A stretch of DNA of 64,000 bases from Pyrocephalus nanus (Eukaryota; Chordata; Aves; Passeriformes; Tyrannidae). The stretch's first letter is position 1. The number at the start of each line of letters is the position of its first letter. The stretch covers positions 1,240,001-1,304,000 of the forward strand of contig CM076269.1 in NCBI GenBank assembly GCA_038380795.1. The letters are read 5' to 3'. Of this stretch, positions 24,801-37,130 are shown piece after piece. Position numbers and translations under genes: made by a program. The notes beneath the pieces are model-generated. The model made no database searches and was not told where the DNA came from. It saw only the letters and a program-made list of their open reading frames with translations.

Positions 24801-25940
24801 AAATCCTCATTACTATGCCTAATATACTCTGTCCCTGGAGTAAATTAAAGCATTTCCTTCTTTTGCACTACACTTCCCCTAAAGTTGGATTCCTAGAAAT
24901 ACTGGGACTGTGCTGTGACATCTGAGTTCTGCAGATCAATTTATGGCTGCTAAGGATCATGAAGGATTGCCCATTAGAACAGTTACTATTTGACAAATAA
25001 CAACATTTGTGTTTAGCCTGGGTATTTATCAAGCAGACAGAGCACTTATTCCTGATGTCTGAATGAAGGTCTGCATGAACAAACTTACTCATCAGTTGGG
25101 GTGTGTTTTTAAACCATGCCTTATTTAAATAGAACTTCTACAACCTGCACTTCTACAAATAACAATACTTCACACCTGATCTGATAGACCTGGAAAGTGC
25201 CTGTGCCGAGGTCTCCTGGGCCACACCACCAGCAAACAGAATTAACTGAGGTAAAACATCTTGTCAAGATGAAAATGTGTCCTTTTAATTTCACGTTGTG
25301 TGAGATTGTGGTGTCAAAAAGGTGTAAACAAAAATCCTTTCTATGTAAAATTCTGTTCTGAAAACACCAGCCTGTCACCAGTAGCCCTCCTGGTTTTGTT
25401 CCCAAAGAACACACTGGTTAAATTGACACCATTCTGTGGTGATTGTCAGCACTGATGGAACTGCATTCTGTGAAGAACGGGGTTCCATCCAAGGTGTTCC
25501 CAGCAGCTCAGACATCAAATCCACAGGAAAAAAGGAGAAACCTTTGCATAGGGCCCAGTTACAAAGAGTCTGCTATTTCCTAGTAAGGAATCAGCTTAAC
25601 TGAAATAAAGAGGTGTGGATAAGGCAAAAGTTTCTAAGGAGAGCTTTGTGGTCCATCATCCTACTTGATTTCTTTGAGGGTTATATAAGAGTTGTTGAAT
25701 GTTGTAGATTTCTGTTCAAATGGATCACAGCATGAGACTATTTAATTTCTGTTCACTATTCAAAATACTAGCATATATTTTAACAGCAAATGATGAATTT
25801 GGCCCCCATATTTTATTTTATGTGTTCTGAATGCAGTATCAGCTCTGCTTTTTGAGGACAGGTTCAAAACCCACAGAACTTGTTTCAAAAAGGGATGGAT
25901 AATAGACATACCATTTTCTTCCATGAATAATTATATGCTG
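21810..25940. other. Non-coding stretch, no gene recognised
   Basis: Short unrecognised frames. An AT-rich segment at 22236-22278 with repeated TTAATTAA resembles the homeodomain-motif block at 18 kb. A run of 21 T lies at 24408-24428. No gene or RNA found. Confidence 0.55.
24408..24428 (+). repeat. Poly-T run of 21
   Basis: Twenty-one consecutive T, then an ATTATTATTATTTG-like tail. On the minus strand this reads as poly-A and could be the tail of an old retroposed copy, but nothing upstream on that strand was recognised. Confidence 0.8.
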
Positions 25941-26340
25941 TATTTACAGAGCACTTATTTTTCAAAGCTGTATACAAATATTAGCCAAACAATCATCACA
26001 ACATCCTTGTGTGCCAGGTTTTACATACAGAAAAAGAGATATAAAATACAGTGCCTAGCACTTTAGTCCTGTAACCAGGGTGTCGAGCTCCTAAAGTAAT
26101 GCAAATAACAATAATGGTATGGGAGAAACCTTTCAAGTTTGAGTCTCTAACTGGCTTGATTTTCATAGGTTTAGACTTCTGAGAACTCACAACTCCCTTT
26201 GAAGTCAATTGAAAATGTGAGTGTCAGCACACATTAAAATCAGACCACTAATTTGGATGCTTAAACGTGAGATTTAAATTCACAAGTCTAAGTTTGGAAA
26301 AATTCGCCTGGGTGACTTTTTCCAAAGGTCCCTTATAAAC
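25941..26340 (-). mobile_element. Ancient amniote MIR/L2/L3-type retroposon remnant
   Basis: TTTACAGAGCACTTATTTTT followed by CAAAGCTGTATACAAATATT and CAATCATCACAAC, then a degenerate 'tacagatgaggaaac'-like segment and GCCTAGCACTT, keep the order of the reverse-complemented 3' end of MIR/L2/L3-type elements. CTCCCTTTGAAGTCAATTGA (26190s) and GGATGCTTAAA further on resemble sequence usually found beside this family in sauropsid genomes. Divergence is high, so the exact subfamily is uncertain. The match was made from memory of consensus patterns, not by alignment. Confidence 0.45.
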
Positions 26341-29300
26341 CAGTGTCAGAACCGGGAGATTCTTGATTTTCAACACCTTGTTTTCACAGGGGTTCCAGCA
26401 CAGACACAACTGATCATTTCATATAAACCCTCCTCTCCCCTGCTTGCAGGTTACCTTCTACTCTGCTGCACACACCTGACTGAATAGCACTGTTATTGTC
26501 TCCAAAACCCCCAGCTGAGCTTTGTTAACACTTCCTAGAAGTTCTGCACCAGATTGTCCTGCCCAGTGTCCCAGGTCACTTCCTCAGCTGCAGTGGAGCA
26601 GAGGGAATTTTTCTCAATCCTGGTTGTTACTGTGCAGATATTACTGAGAGAAGAGCAAGTTCCTCATCAGCTGACAGCCCCAGGAGGTGGGCACGGTGCA
26701 GGGAGAGGATTCCTTCATCTCCATCATTTCCTGGCTTTAATGAGGCAGCCAAAGTTACCTCCTATGTCAGGTCTGCAGCAAGAACTAATGAACACAGAGT
26801 TCCCAATGCTGAAATAAGGGCTGGAGCTGGTGAATTCTGTCAGTGCCAACTCTCCATGTGGATGTGTCTCAGGATATTACCTTAGTGGGGACTGCCACTC
26901 AAGAGAAGTCTGTAGAGTGAATCACCAAACACTGGGAGCCCAACATTTGGATTTGGGCTGGTTCTGGCTTGCCCTGTGGTCTGAGTGCCCAGCACTGCTC
27001 AGGTCCCATCAGAGCACTCCTGGGACACATCCTCCAGCTCAGTGATGCCCAGCAGCAGCCAGGCCAGCATCCCTCAGGAGTTATCCTACAGTGGAACTCT
27101 GGAAGGTGGGAGTGACAAATCTCAGTTTACAAACCTCTGAAGGAGAAGCAGCAGAAGTTGGGAGTTACAGCAGGCTAAGCTGTGTTATTGCAAAGGATTA
27201 TTTCATCCTCTGAGTGATCAGGAGCAGATACTCCAACCTCACTAAAGCCCCATCTGAAAGTCCTGCTCATACCCAGCTGCCCTTCAAAGGATGAAACAGT
27301 GGAGTAATGCTATTGCTGTACTAAAACTGCATAAAATCTGAACAATATTGTAAATAAGGAAAGCTAACCATGGTTCAGGATATCTCCTTTCCATTACATT
27401 TGGTGAGAGAACGAGGCACATGAACATCAGAAGAGAGTCAGCTTATATTGTGATTCTTGCAGCTTTAATTATGAGCAGCTCCAAGTCTCTCTGTTTACAG
27501 AGGAGAGATTACCTACATGTTATTTGAAAACCATTGGGTGTAAGTTTATAGTGGCAACAGGCAAGTCTAATTTTCTTTCATACTTGGGATTTAATAGGTA
27601 CAGAATGCTGCCCAAGGGAAAAAAAAATGAACAAGTAGTAACTTGATATTTATTCTACACAGACGTGAAGAAAGCTTAAAGAAATACACAATGTCTGAAA
27701 CATTGACATGTATAACTATTTTAATTGTAATGTTGCTTCCCTAATAGACTTCTCTGCTGTGGTACAGGTTGAAATAGTTGCAAGGTTTTCCAGCCGAAAA
27801 AAAACCCCCAAAACCAACACCCCCAAAACCAAAAAAAAAAAAAAAAGAAGTCTGGAAAAGCTTATGGTGGAGCCATAAAAACTGCACCCCGTTTCTCCAG
27901 TCTGGAGGGGAGAATGCAGCAGTACACATGGACTCCTTCTACTTGGGCAGACTCCTTCTACTCCTTCTAGTTTGTGGCAGAACCACCATGTGGACAGCAA
28001 GCTCATCCCTTGCAGCTGGATCTCCTCCTGACCTACCACAGGTCCTTTCACGTGCCTAAGCTGAAGCCTGTATGAAACATAAAAGCCATTATCTTAAATT
28101 GACTTACCTACAGTGGATAATTTCTATTCCATTGGTATTTATATGCATGGCAAATTTATTTGGTGCCTCAGTTCCTTTTTTAACATTAGCCTTGTCCTGT
28201 GTGTTGCATTTTAGGCCAAATTAAATTATAAAAATACTCAGTTATGTAACAACCAGCACCACAGCATTTCTTCTTATTATGGAGACAAACACAGAGTATA
28301 TTGGAAACAAAAAAATTGTGAATCTCATTTCTGATCCTAATGAAGCAAGTAACCCATTATACCAAGGTTAATTTGTTGACTCATGATTTCCACTTATCCA
28401 ATGATACACTGAATCATATGAACAAACCTCTACATCTAATCAGTTTTTTTTATTGAATCCTGACCTTTTATACACCTTCTTCTTGATTATGAATGACAGT
28501 GACCTTTATCTAATTTAAAACACACATACTGATGCAAAAATATGCAAAGTACACATGTAAATTCTGAATTAAGATGAAGATGTGCATAATCTTCCAGGGA
28601 GAAATTGCTTTAGAGAGAGATGTTTATATTAGGGCCAATTGAGGGTATGTGGGGAGAAAAAGTGAATTAGTCAGAACTCAGATGGGTTTGGAGGAACAGC
28701 TGTGGAGATACCGAAGGCTGTTTGGATTTTTCTCAGCTTCTATTTAGAATCCTGAAATGTCAATATAAATATCAATTTTTATTATGCTGTTCAGCTTTTT
28801 ATGGCATTCATGAAATGATCCAAATGCAATGAAGTCAGACAAAACACCTCTTCACCCAGGGTTTGACAAACTGCACCTCAGTACTCCATTTATGCTTCAC
28901 TCAAAACACATAAGAGTCGTTTTCTACAGCACAAATGCTGGGTCAAACTCACAGAATTATAAAAGCTGCCTGGTTCACTCTGCCATTTTCCTCATTAAAG
29001 AGGAATGGTATGAGCATCATCTGGAGATGGTCTTTTTAATTCAGGATATAATTAGGAATTGCTGTGAATGCTGAAAAATAAATAAGCAAATATAAGGGGA
29101 GTGCCTCCTGCGGAAATAAACCTCTCCAACTTTGCTTTTGCTTTTTTTGCTGTTTATCACTAATGGGTCTGCACTGAAATTACTAAAGATGAGCCCAGCA
29201 ATGGGCACAGCCTGAACCACCGTGTAATCCTATAATCCACTCTCTCTTTTCACAAGTCATTCCTTTCTCTGAATTGCTGGGAACCTCTGTTGTAGATCAG

Positions 29301-32300
29301 CAGCTTTGCTTTAGCCTCTGTCTTAAAAAAAAACACATTAAAAAAAAAAATACACAGAAAATTTGCAAAACTCGGTGTAAAGACTGTCAAAGCACAAACC
29401 TAACAAACACATTCCTCTGAGAGGCTCCAGCCAAACAGTACCTGGCATTAGCATGTACTTTCATGATTAACAACAGGGGGTTGTCAGACTGCTATTTCTG
29501 AAATAAACAGATTTATCCTGACAGATAATCAGCAGTTTGCACTACCTAATACATGTTATCATCCGCCACTGACATCATTACATTAAAAGCACACTTAGTA
29601 TAATCTTTTGTAGGAAATTAAACAGGTTTTATGACACACTTTTGGTGGGTTTTTTTGTGGGGGGATAGAGGGGATCCTGGGGAAGAGGCTGCGAGTTTAG
29701 AGAAAAGGTTCATGGCAAACCCTGGAGATGCCACGTTGTATTTGCCTTTCCACAATCTAGTAATGTGATTTATAAACAAATTAAAGCTAACTGTTGTGAC
29801 TGTACACCATGTCTTGTACTTTTAAGCAGTCTTTTATGATGTCCTTGGCTGTCCCTCGTGTTACCTCAATACTCTTCTGGGTCTGTCCTGCCAGTTCCAC
29901 ATAAAAACTCCCCATACAGCATCTATTTGTGCAACACTTCTGATCTTGCCATTTACAGACATAGCTTTTAGGCTGTCAGGTGGACTTTGGGAGACCACTG
30001 AGCGTGGCCTGCATAGTTTTGTGGCAAGCTCAACATTTCTCTTCTTTTAAATGTCTGGCATCTCTCCATGTACCATCTCTTCCTCCCCTGAAAGAGAGGG
30101 TTACACAGAACTTTCTGGACAGGAAAAGCAGAGACTTTGGAAGCTGTGCAGGAAATGGGGACTGAGGTCTCTTGCTCAGGGGGTCTCTGTGCATCCTCCC
30201 TTCCAACCTGCTGCTCCCTTCCCTGGCTGTTCCTGCAGGGCCCAAGTTTGGACTCAGCATTGACAATGTATGACATGTAACATTCCTCCCCTCCTCCAAG
30301 TAAATGATCCCTGCCTCAGCTCTGAGGGTGATGGGGGTTACAAATTCTCACGTTCACTGGAGTAAATTCTGAAATTTCTTTCCTTTTCTACATTTGAGGT
30401 TGCCAGTTAACATCATACCATTACCATGCTATGAACCCACGAAACACAGCCAGTGCAAAGCCCAGGTAACAAAAACTGCATGGGGACTGTCACTTGACTT
30501 TGACAAGTATTTCATCTTCTTCCTCAGAGGGCACTGCCTAAGTCACAGACTTTTCTGCAGGGGCGAGTCAGATATGAAAGTCCTGTTGTGTCTGCTCTTA
30601 TTTCTCCAGAGACAGAACCTGCATCCCTCTCTCAGCCCTTCATCTCACATGGAAAGCATTTCCTCTTTTCTGCCTTCTTCCTTCATATCTTGGCAGGAGG
30701 AGAAATAGGAAATAGTGCCTGGTGACTGAGGGATTTTTATCCATTCTGCTGCATTTTCATGCACCATTCCCCCAGCAGCAAAAAAATCAACAACCCCCCC
30801 AGCCAGAACAGCAGAACTAAAACAGCAGGAGGGCTGAAGTCCCTCACATTGTGAGTGTCACCTTCAGATGAAGATGTGGCAGCATCACACACCCTAAACA
30901 CATCCTAATTCCTGTGTACTCTTTGTCCCTTATAAAACCTAACCTTTGCCAAATGTGTATGTACTGATCAAGCACCTCTCACCCTCCTTTCCCCCTTTAT
31001 TCCTCCCCCAAATATTTCAGCTGCAGTTGTCAAAACTAATGCAGAATTTTGCCCCAGATCTTTTGCTTCAGGGACACTGGACAGAAATGCAGCCTTTGAT
31101 ACTCTGATGTGGAAAGGAGAAATAAATTTTCATCTGACCGAGTGATTTCAGTGGTTTATTTTATTTTCCTTTCTAAAAGTGTTGAATTTCTACTGACCCA
31201 CATTCTGTGTATTTCTTGTACTCAGTGATGTTTGAGGTTGCTTAGATTTTCATTTCCATTTGCATTGGATATTCTGTGTCCAAAGGTCAAATGAGCATTG
31301 TTTTTGAGTCAGATGCCTACTGGCTGCGTTTCTAGTAGTTGATCTTTTCCCACTGAGAAAAATAAGAAGTGGGAGGCAGTTCAAGCTATCCCAAATAAAC
31401 AGACAGAAGTAAAGCAACAATTACTTTTCCTGTGTGGACTGCTCTTGCTCATTTCTCCTCAAGAGATAACACTCACTGACATAATGTCAGATAACCATGT
31501 TCAGTGTTTCACAGACTTGCCATTTAAAGATTCATTTCCACTCCACTTCTTTTCCTTTTATCAGCTCCTCTTTTGGTGCATTTCATCTGTGAAAATTTTC
31601 CTGTAGACTCTCCAGAAGGGATATTTGGGAGAGAGAGGGAAGCAAAAGGGGTCTAACTTGACTTAAAACCACCTCCAGAAATTATAAAGGGAGTAAGACA
31701 GCACAGAAAGATGAGAAGTTCTCATGAGAACAGTTGTTTGCATAAAACTCTCAACTGTTACTAAAGCTTCAGTGCAGTTCCTGGGGAAGGTGGATATGTA
31801 AGGCCTCAGATCAACTTCAGCCATTACTGAGCATTTCACATCTGCTGAAGAATTCCAAACATATTAAAGGCTGTCAATCTAAACCTTTAGAACAAACCAA
31901 ATAACTAAATAATTAAGGAGCAGCTCCAAAGGTGATCAGTAGGCAAGTTACAGATCTGATTCAGCTTCTAACCCCTGGAAGTAAAAGCACACTTTATGTG
32001 CAAAAAATATGCAATGTCTGTACTCCACAATGTTGCATTTTAATAATGTACAGTAAAAGGCAGCGATAAAAAGAAGAACATGATATAATTGTGTATGTAA
32101 TTTGATGAGAAGCCATAGGGAACTTATTCTCTCTATGCACATACAGAAAATGCTAATGCCAAATCATTGACCGAGGACTTTGTTGACAGTTAAATTTCCT
32201 ATTTACAGCTATACATTTTCTCAAAACCTCTACAACTTACTTTTTAGGATTTTTTTTTCCCCCCCTCTCTAGAACACTTTTAAGGTGCAGCTCAGCTTGC

Positions 32301-34000
32301 AGCTGAACACAAGTAAGGCTTCAAGAGGTTGGCTGGAACTTATTAACAACCTCCACAGCGTTCTTTTAAGATGGTAAAAGCGGCAGAGAAGGGGCTCCTG
32401 GGAGCAGGAGCCCTGCACTGTGCACAGCTCCGGGGTTTGCTGCATCCTGCAGACCCTGCTGCAGGGCAGTGGAGCACCAGGTAACTCATCTGCAGATGTT
32501 TGAGTGAGTTACTATGGCAATGGCGAGTTTGCAGAGGCAGAAGCCACATCGGCAGAAAAAGGGAGCTGGCTGCAGAAGGGCCCTGACAGGCTCGTTTGGA
32601 AAACTGCACAGTCCAAATCAGCCTGCAGTGAAACTCCTTGGAGTTCCCTGCAAAGGGATTCAGATGATATAAACACCTGATTTCAAGTCACTGATTCCAG
32701 CACATCGAGGGACTGAACTGAGCTGGGCCAGGTGAACCTGCAGGACCCACAAGGAGCCTGGAGCAGAACTGGGAGGTGACTCTGAAATGCTGCTGCTGAC
32801 TCGCTGAGGGACGCTCCTGTCCCTGGGAGACATCGGTCACGGGGGGAAAGGCATCGGGAAAGAACTGTCTGCTGGGAGAATATTTTAATCCACTTACAAA
32901 AAAAGTCTTCCTTGGAAAGGCCTTTTTCTCTCTTTTTCACATCTCCAGTGGTGAGTCATCTAATCTCATCTCTGTATATTGCTAAACTCCACAGGGATCA
33001 CCTTCACTCCCCAACTTCACCCTGGCCAGAGATTCAGTCAGACAAAAGACCCTTAATGTCTTTGCTCAAGTTCAGCTCACTCCTCTAAAATGCATTCCCC
33101 TTCTCTTTCACAAAATGAAAGAAGTCTTTTTTTAGAAATGCCTTTTTCTTTCCTCTTCTTTTTTGTTTTCTGGTTTTTCTTTTTTCCCTTCTGGGGGAGG
33201 CAGGATGCCTGTATCAAGTGTCTCTTTTCTGTAAATCAAAATTGCTTTGTGTGGAGAAAGTTGAGTTGCTGGGAAGAATACATTTTTTTTTTTTTTTCCT
33301 GTCTGGAAAGGATTCTCAAATTTTACTTTTAAAAGCCATAGATCAAAAATATGTGGTTTTTCTCCCTACATTATATATATATGCTTATTCTCTCTAACAC
33401 TAATTTATTCAAAAAACTCTGCACTTGAAAGAGTTAATAAAAATTCTAATTACAGGATAAGAAAGAAAGGTCAGACTCCACTTACATCATTGTGAAGGGC
33501 TTTTATTACACCCTGCTATAAAACATATTTCTTTTTTTTTCAGTTGCCATCCTCACAGGATAACCTGCATACCAATAGGATCTCCAAAATGCCATGAAGC
33601 AAAAGATATTTATCTGCTAAATTCTATGTACAGTAACCTTACAAATGCCAGAGAAAGAAAGATTGCCCTCTGCACAGTAATACTTGTGGAGATGTCTTCT
33701 TTATGCTAACAGTGACAAGGCTCTCTAGGTTGGCACTGTACTCCACAATCAGAATTTTTTTTTTTTTTTCCCCAAAAGCAGACTGTCTATGAAAAAGATG
33801 CACATTTTAGGCTGTGAAATACTTCATATAGTAAGCAAGTACTCTCCTGGAGCATGCCAAGTAACAATACCTGATCCAGAAAGGTAAAATGGGAATGCAT
33901 GACTCCAGTGCTCTTGGAGAAATTAGCCAGCAGATGTCTGGGAGCATCTCCCTGTCCTGGCTGGTCAACTGAATGTTCATTTTAAACTCTGTTTGAAGCC
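26341..34000. other. Non-coding stretch, no gene recognised
   Basis: No recognised coding or RNA gene. The stretch contains an A/C low-complexity tract (27797-27846), several A or T homopolymers (29326-29350, 33280-33298, 33758-33770) and a short TA run (33372-33382). Frames above 100 codons at 27716-28051 and 29968-30276 conflict with frames on the other strand and show no domain. Confidence 0.55.
27797..27846 (+). repeat. A/C low-complexity tract
   Basis: Alternating A runs and C runs (AAAACCCCC, CCCCCAAAACC) end in a run of 16 A. The minus strand is a G/T tract like that at 19.4 kb. The translated product is only Lys, Pro and Thr. Confidence 0.75.
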
Positions 34001-35480
34001 TCCCAGGACCGTTACTTGATTAACTGGAGTATGTTACACAGCGAGTTGTACAAAGGCAGGGTGGCTCCAGATATAATTACCGTCATTTTTTAACTCCAGC
34101 TGTGCAAGACAACAAACAAGAACTTTGCTGGGGGACAAGTGCGAGTCAGGAAAATTCCAATTTTTACAATATATTACTCTTCAAATCCATTACTCTGATT
34201 TAACGCACCCAAAGCTGTTTATATAGTTATTTCAATTATTTTCAGCTCTGAACTCTGACAACAAAGTCATAGAAATGTGCATTAATACACGCAGGATTTA
34301 CAGTCTGCTTTCACAACGACAGTGTGTGCTGTCAGATGCACCGGTTCAGAATCTCATGTGATGGATGCTCGAAGTTAGAATGTGGCTGATGACAGAGTGA
34401 CTGACTTTCCTTTTCTTAAGGAGTTTTTTTAGGATTCACATTCAAACAGTTGCTTCAGAGTTGCACTTTGTTTTGCAGGGCAAGCACTGCCTGCCCGACC
34501 TTTCTAAACAACAAATATTAACAGAGAGCAGCGAGGGTTCCATTTCACCACCTCTGCTGGCAATTCTATTAACTATGTGTTTATCCTGCGGTCTAAATTT
34601 ATGACAGGCCCATTTGCAGCGAGGCCTGGAGTTTCCTTGTTTACAACACTGCAAAGTAAAAGGTGACCTTTTTATTTTTGTTTAAAACCTTTCAGCAGTT
34701 TGTTCTGCTCCAGGGATAGCACCTGAATAAGGTTTCAGTCCAGAGAGAGCTCTCGATTTCCTTTGGGGGGGAAGGGGGGGTACAGTGCAATGCATTGGCT
34801 TACACAGACATTAGAAAACATTTCAAAATGAGAATACAAACTTGGCCGAAGATCACATTTGTCGATTGGAAAGCTGCTGCGCTGAGGTCCTACCTGCCAT
34901 TATGAAAAGGGAAAGAAAACGGGGAGGGTAGGGGATACAGAGCTGGCTAAATAAACAGTAAATGAGCTGTTTAAACAGTTGCATCCGTACGCATGAGTAA
35001 CAAAAGCATCAGGCACCTGGTGCGAGTCTGTTAGGACCTAATTCTGACAACAATATGCATCATTATAGTGGGATCTGATAACGAGCAAACACTGGAGGCA
35101 TTACACGTCTTTAGAAGAATCAGACTTCCTACCTTAGCAAGAGTGATAGAAGGTAAGTCCCCCTTTAAAGAAAGTTGTAAGTAAAGCCAGGCAGCAGTTG
35201 CAGTAAATTGAGTCCTTTCAGTCACTGTACACATGCAGCAGTTCTGCAATAAGGGAAAAAAAAAATATAATGGGAGGAGCAGTTGTGAACGAGTGACCTC
35301 CTGAAGCTGAGCTCTGTCTTTGTGAATCGAGCACCGGGAGCCGGTGCCTTCTGATTTGCATGGATTATCTCCACTTGGACCGATACATTTAAATTAACTG
35401 GCACGGGGGCACGGGGATTAAAAAAAGAAAAAAAAAAAAAAAGAGAGAAAAGGGAGAGTTAAAAAAAAAGCCAGGAGGAG
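34001..35480. promoter_or_regulatory. Candidate regulatory stretch flanking the CpG island
   Basis: No recognisable repeats, scattered CpGs in otherwise AT-rich sequence, an octamer-like ATTTGCAT (35355) and ATTA/TAAT cores make this segment look less neutral than its surroundings. It abuts the CpG island at 35480. A G-rich run of two G7 blocks lies at 34765-34780. Splice-type motifs on both strands at 35133-35243 are described in the findings. Conservation cannot be judged from one sequence. Confidence 0.25.
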
Positions 35481-35520
35481 TGAGGGAGAGAGCGATGGGA
35501 GCGATGGGAGCGGAGCGGGG
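35415..35520 (+). repeat. Purine-rich tract bordering the CpG island
   Basis: About 100 bases are nearly all A and G on the plus strand: a 15-A run, a GAGAGAAAAGGGAGAG segment, a second A run, then GGAGGAGTGAGGGAGAGAG and two copies of GAGCGATGGG. Polypurine tracts of this kind often border vertebrate promoters and can form triplex DNA. Confidence 0.6.
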
Positions 35521-35780
35521 CGCTCGGCTCGGGCACAGCCGCGCTCGGAAGAGCTACAGCTCCCTCTTCATGTGGCAGCCGTGAGACGAGCAGGGCTGGC
35601 ATCACGGCAGAGTTTAAAACACATCCCTCCACCCCCCGCCCCTGCCACCCTCCCCCCAGCCCGGCTCATGATGGTCCATTTGGTGGGATTCCTATAAACA
35701 CCTCACAGCTCAGCCCGACGGGCAGCCGGGGGGTTTGGGCTGCGGGATTATAAACCCGCTGAACGCTGCTAAATGATTTT
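35480..35780. promoter_or_regulatory. Small CpG island, possible promoter
   Basis: GC content and CpG density rise abruptly here, with GCGGAGCGGGGCGCTCGGCT, GCACAGCCGCGCTCGG, CCGTGAGACGAG, CCCGACGGGCAGCCGGGG and AACCCGCTGAACGCTGC within 300 bp, while flanks have almost no CpG. Such islands usually mark promoters or developmental regulatory elements. No TATA box is placed convincingly. No ORF in the island is recognised, so if it is a promoter the transcript would start with a non-coding exon or be a long non-coding RNA. Direction is undetermined. Confidence 0.5.
35625..35662 (-). promoter_or_regulatory. G-quadruplex-type motif on the minus strand
   Basis: The plus strand has six C runs of three or more separated by 1-5 bases, so the minus strand satisfies the G3+ N1-7 pattern more than once over. 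It lies inside the CpG island. The pattern is seen directly; folding is inferred. Confidence 0.65.
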
Positions 35781-37130
35781 AAACGCAGAAATATTTTGCG
35801 CAGGTGGAGGTGGGATATTTCCGAGTGGCACACTGAGCATTTGCCAGCACAGGGGTGTCTTTAAAGCAGTGAAGGGATGGTGGCATTCCAAGCGTGCAGG
35901 AAGATCACCCACAGGGTGATGGGCTGTGCTCCAGCCAGGCTTTTCAACCTTATCTAAAATCTACCAAGACAAAAGAGAGACAAAAAATTTGCATGCAACC
36001 ACTTCAGGATTTCTCCCTTATTACCATAAATACCACAAACATTACCTGTTGCACGCTCCTGATTTGATTTAAATGCAGTACTTAAGCTGATTAGAGAAAT
36101 ATGAGAGTATGTTCAACCCTCTTGAGCCTGCACCCAATCCAAGAGGATCCTGAACTAAACTTTGTTTCTTTTGTTTAGAGTATGAGTTGTTTTTGCACCG
36201 TGGTATAGAATTTTGCAAACCTCTACATGGATTCGTTCTGCTCAGAAGTTGCACCAAAAGTCATGAAGAGATGAATGGCTGGTGACATGCTCTGTCATCA
36301 GTGTCTGAAAACAGGAGTGGATGCAATTGCATTCTTTGAGAGTCATTAATGGATGAGATTTGGTGGGACAAAATGGCCTATATTAGCACTTCAACCACCA
36401 GGATGGTTCTTGTCCTGTAAGAAACATCTTACTGTAAAATACTGCTGGGTCAGAGATCAACAGAAAGGAAATGTCCTCAAACACAACCCTGGCTAAATTC
36501 TGTCTCCAGCTCATTTGCAGACCCAGCCGAGTCCAATATGAGCCTGCTGGGTTCCTGTTTCCAATTTCTGGGGTAAAGCCCTGCAGTTCTTTTCGTAGGA
36601 TGCCAGCATTTCCTTGTAGGACAGAATCTGGAATGGTGCCTCTGAACAGAACACAGGGTAAGTGCAGTACTTAATCTGGTAATGCTTCTGGGAAACATCA
36701 CATTTACAGCAACATTTGCTACAGAGAAATGATCACATAGGCATGGGACAAAGCAGTGGAGAATAGATTTGGATTTTTAAGAAATGAAACATGAGAAACA
36801 CAACTATGAGACACAGTTATTGGTGTGCCCCATAAAGTGCTTGCTCTGAGAAAGGATCCCAGTTCACTGGAGCTTTGGGTGTTTGATTATTTTATTATGA
36901 GAAGGACCCTTCAATCAGACTCTATCTATCTGAATATTTACCCAGATACTATTTAACCTGACTGAAATATCATCTTTCCCTGTGCACTCTCCAGAACTTC
37001 TCAGCTATGTTCTCAGGTCATATCTCACTTGTGTGTTGGACTCCAAATTTTATTTCTTATTTTTCTCAATTGTTCTTTTTCCAGTGGCCCCTCAGCAGGT
37101 ATTAACAGATGGATTTGACTCCAGCAGGGC
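35781..37130. other. Non-coding stretch, no gene recognised
   Basis: Frames are under 75 codons, and no repeat or RNA was recognised. Confidence 0.5.

Noticed and set aside
27797..27846. CCCCAAAACC-like motif suggesting telomeric repeats
   Set aside because: No fixed unit is repeated, and vertebrate telomeres use TTAGGG; this is only A/C-rich low complexity.
27716..28059. ORFs on both strands around the A/C tract
   Set aside because: They result from low-complexity Lys/Pro or Phe/Gly coding of the tract.
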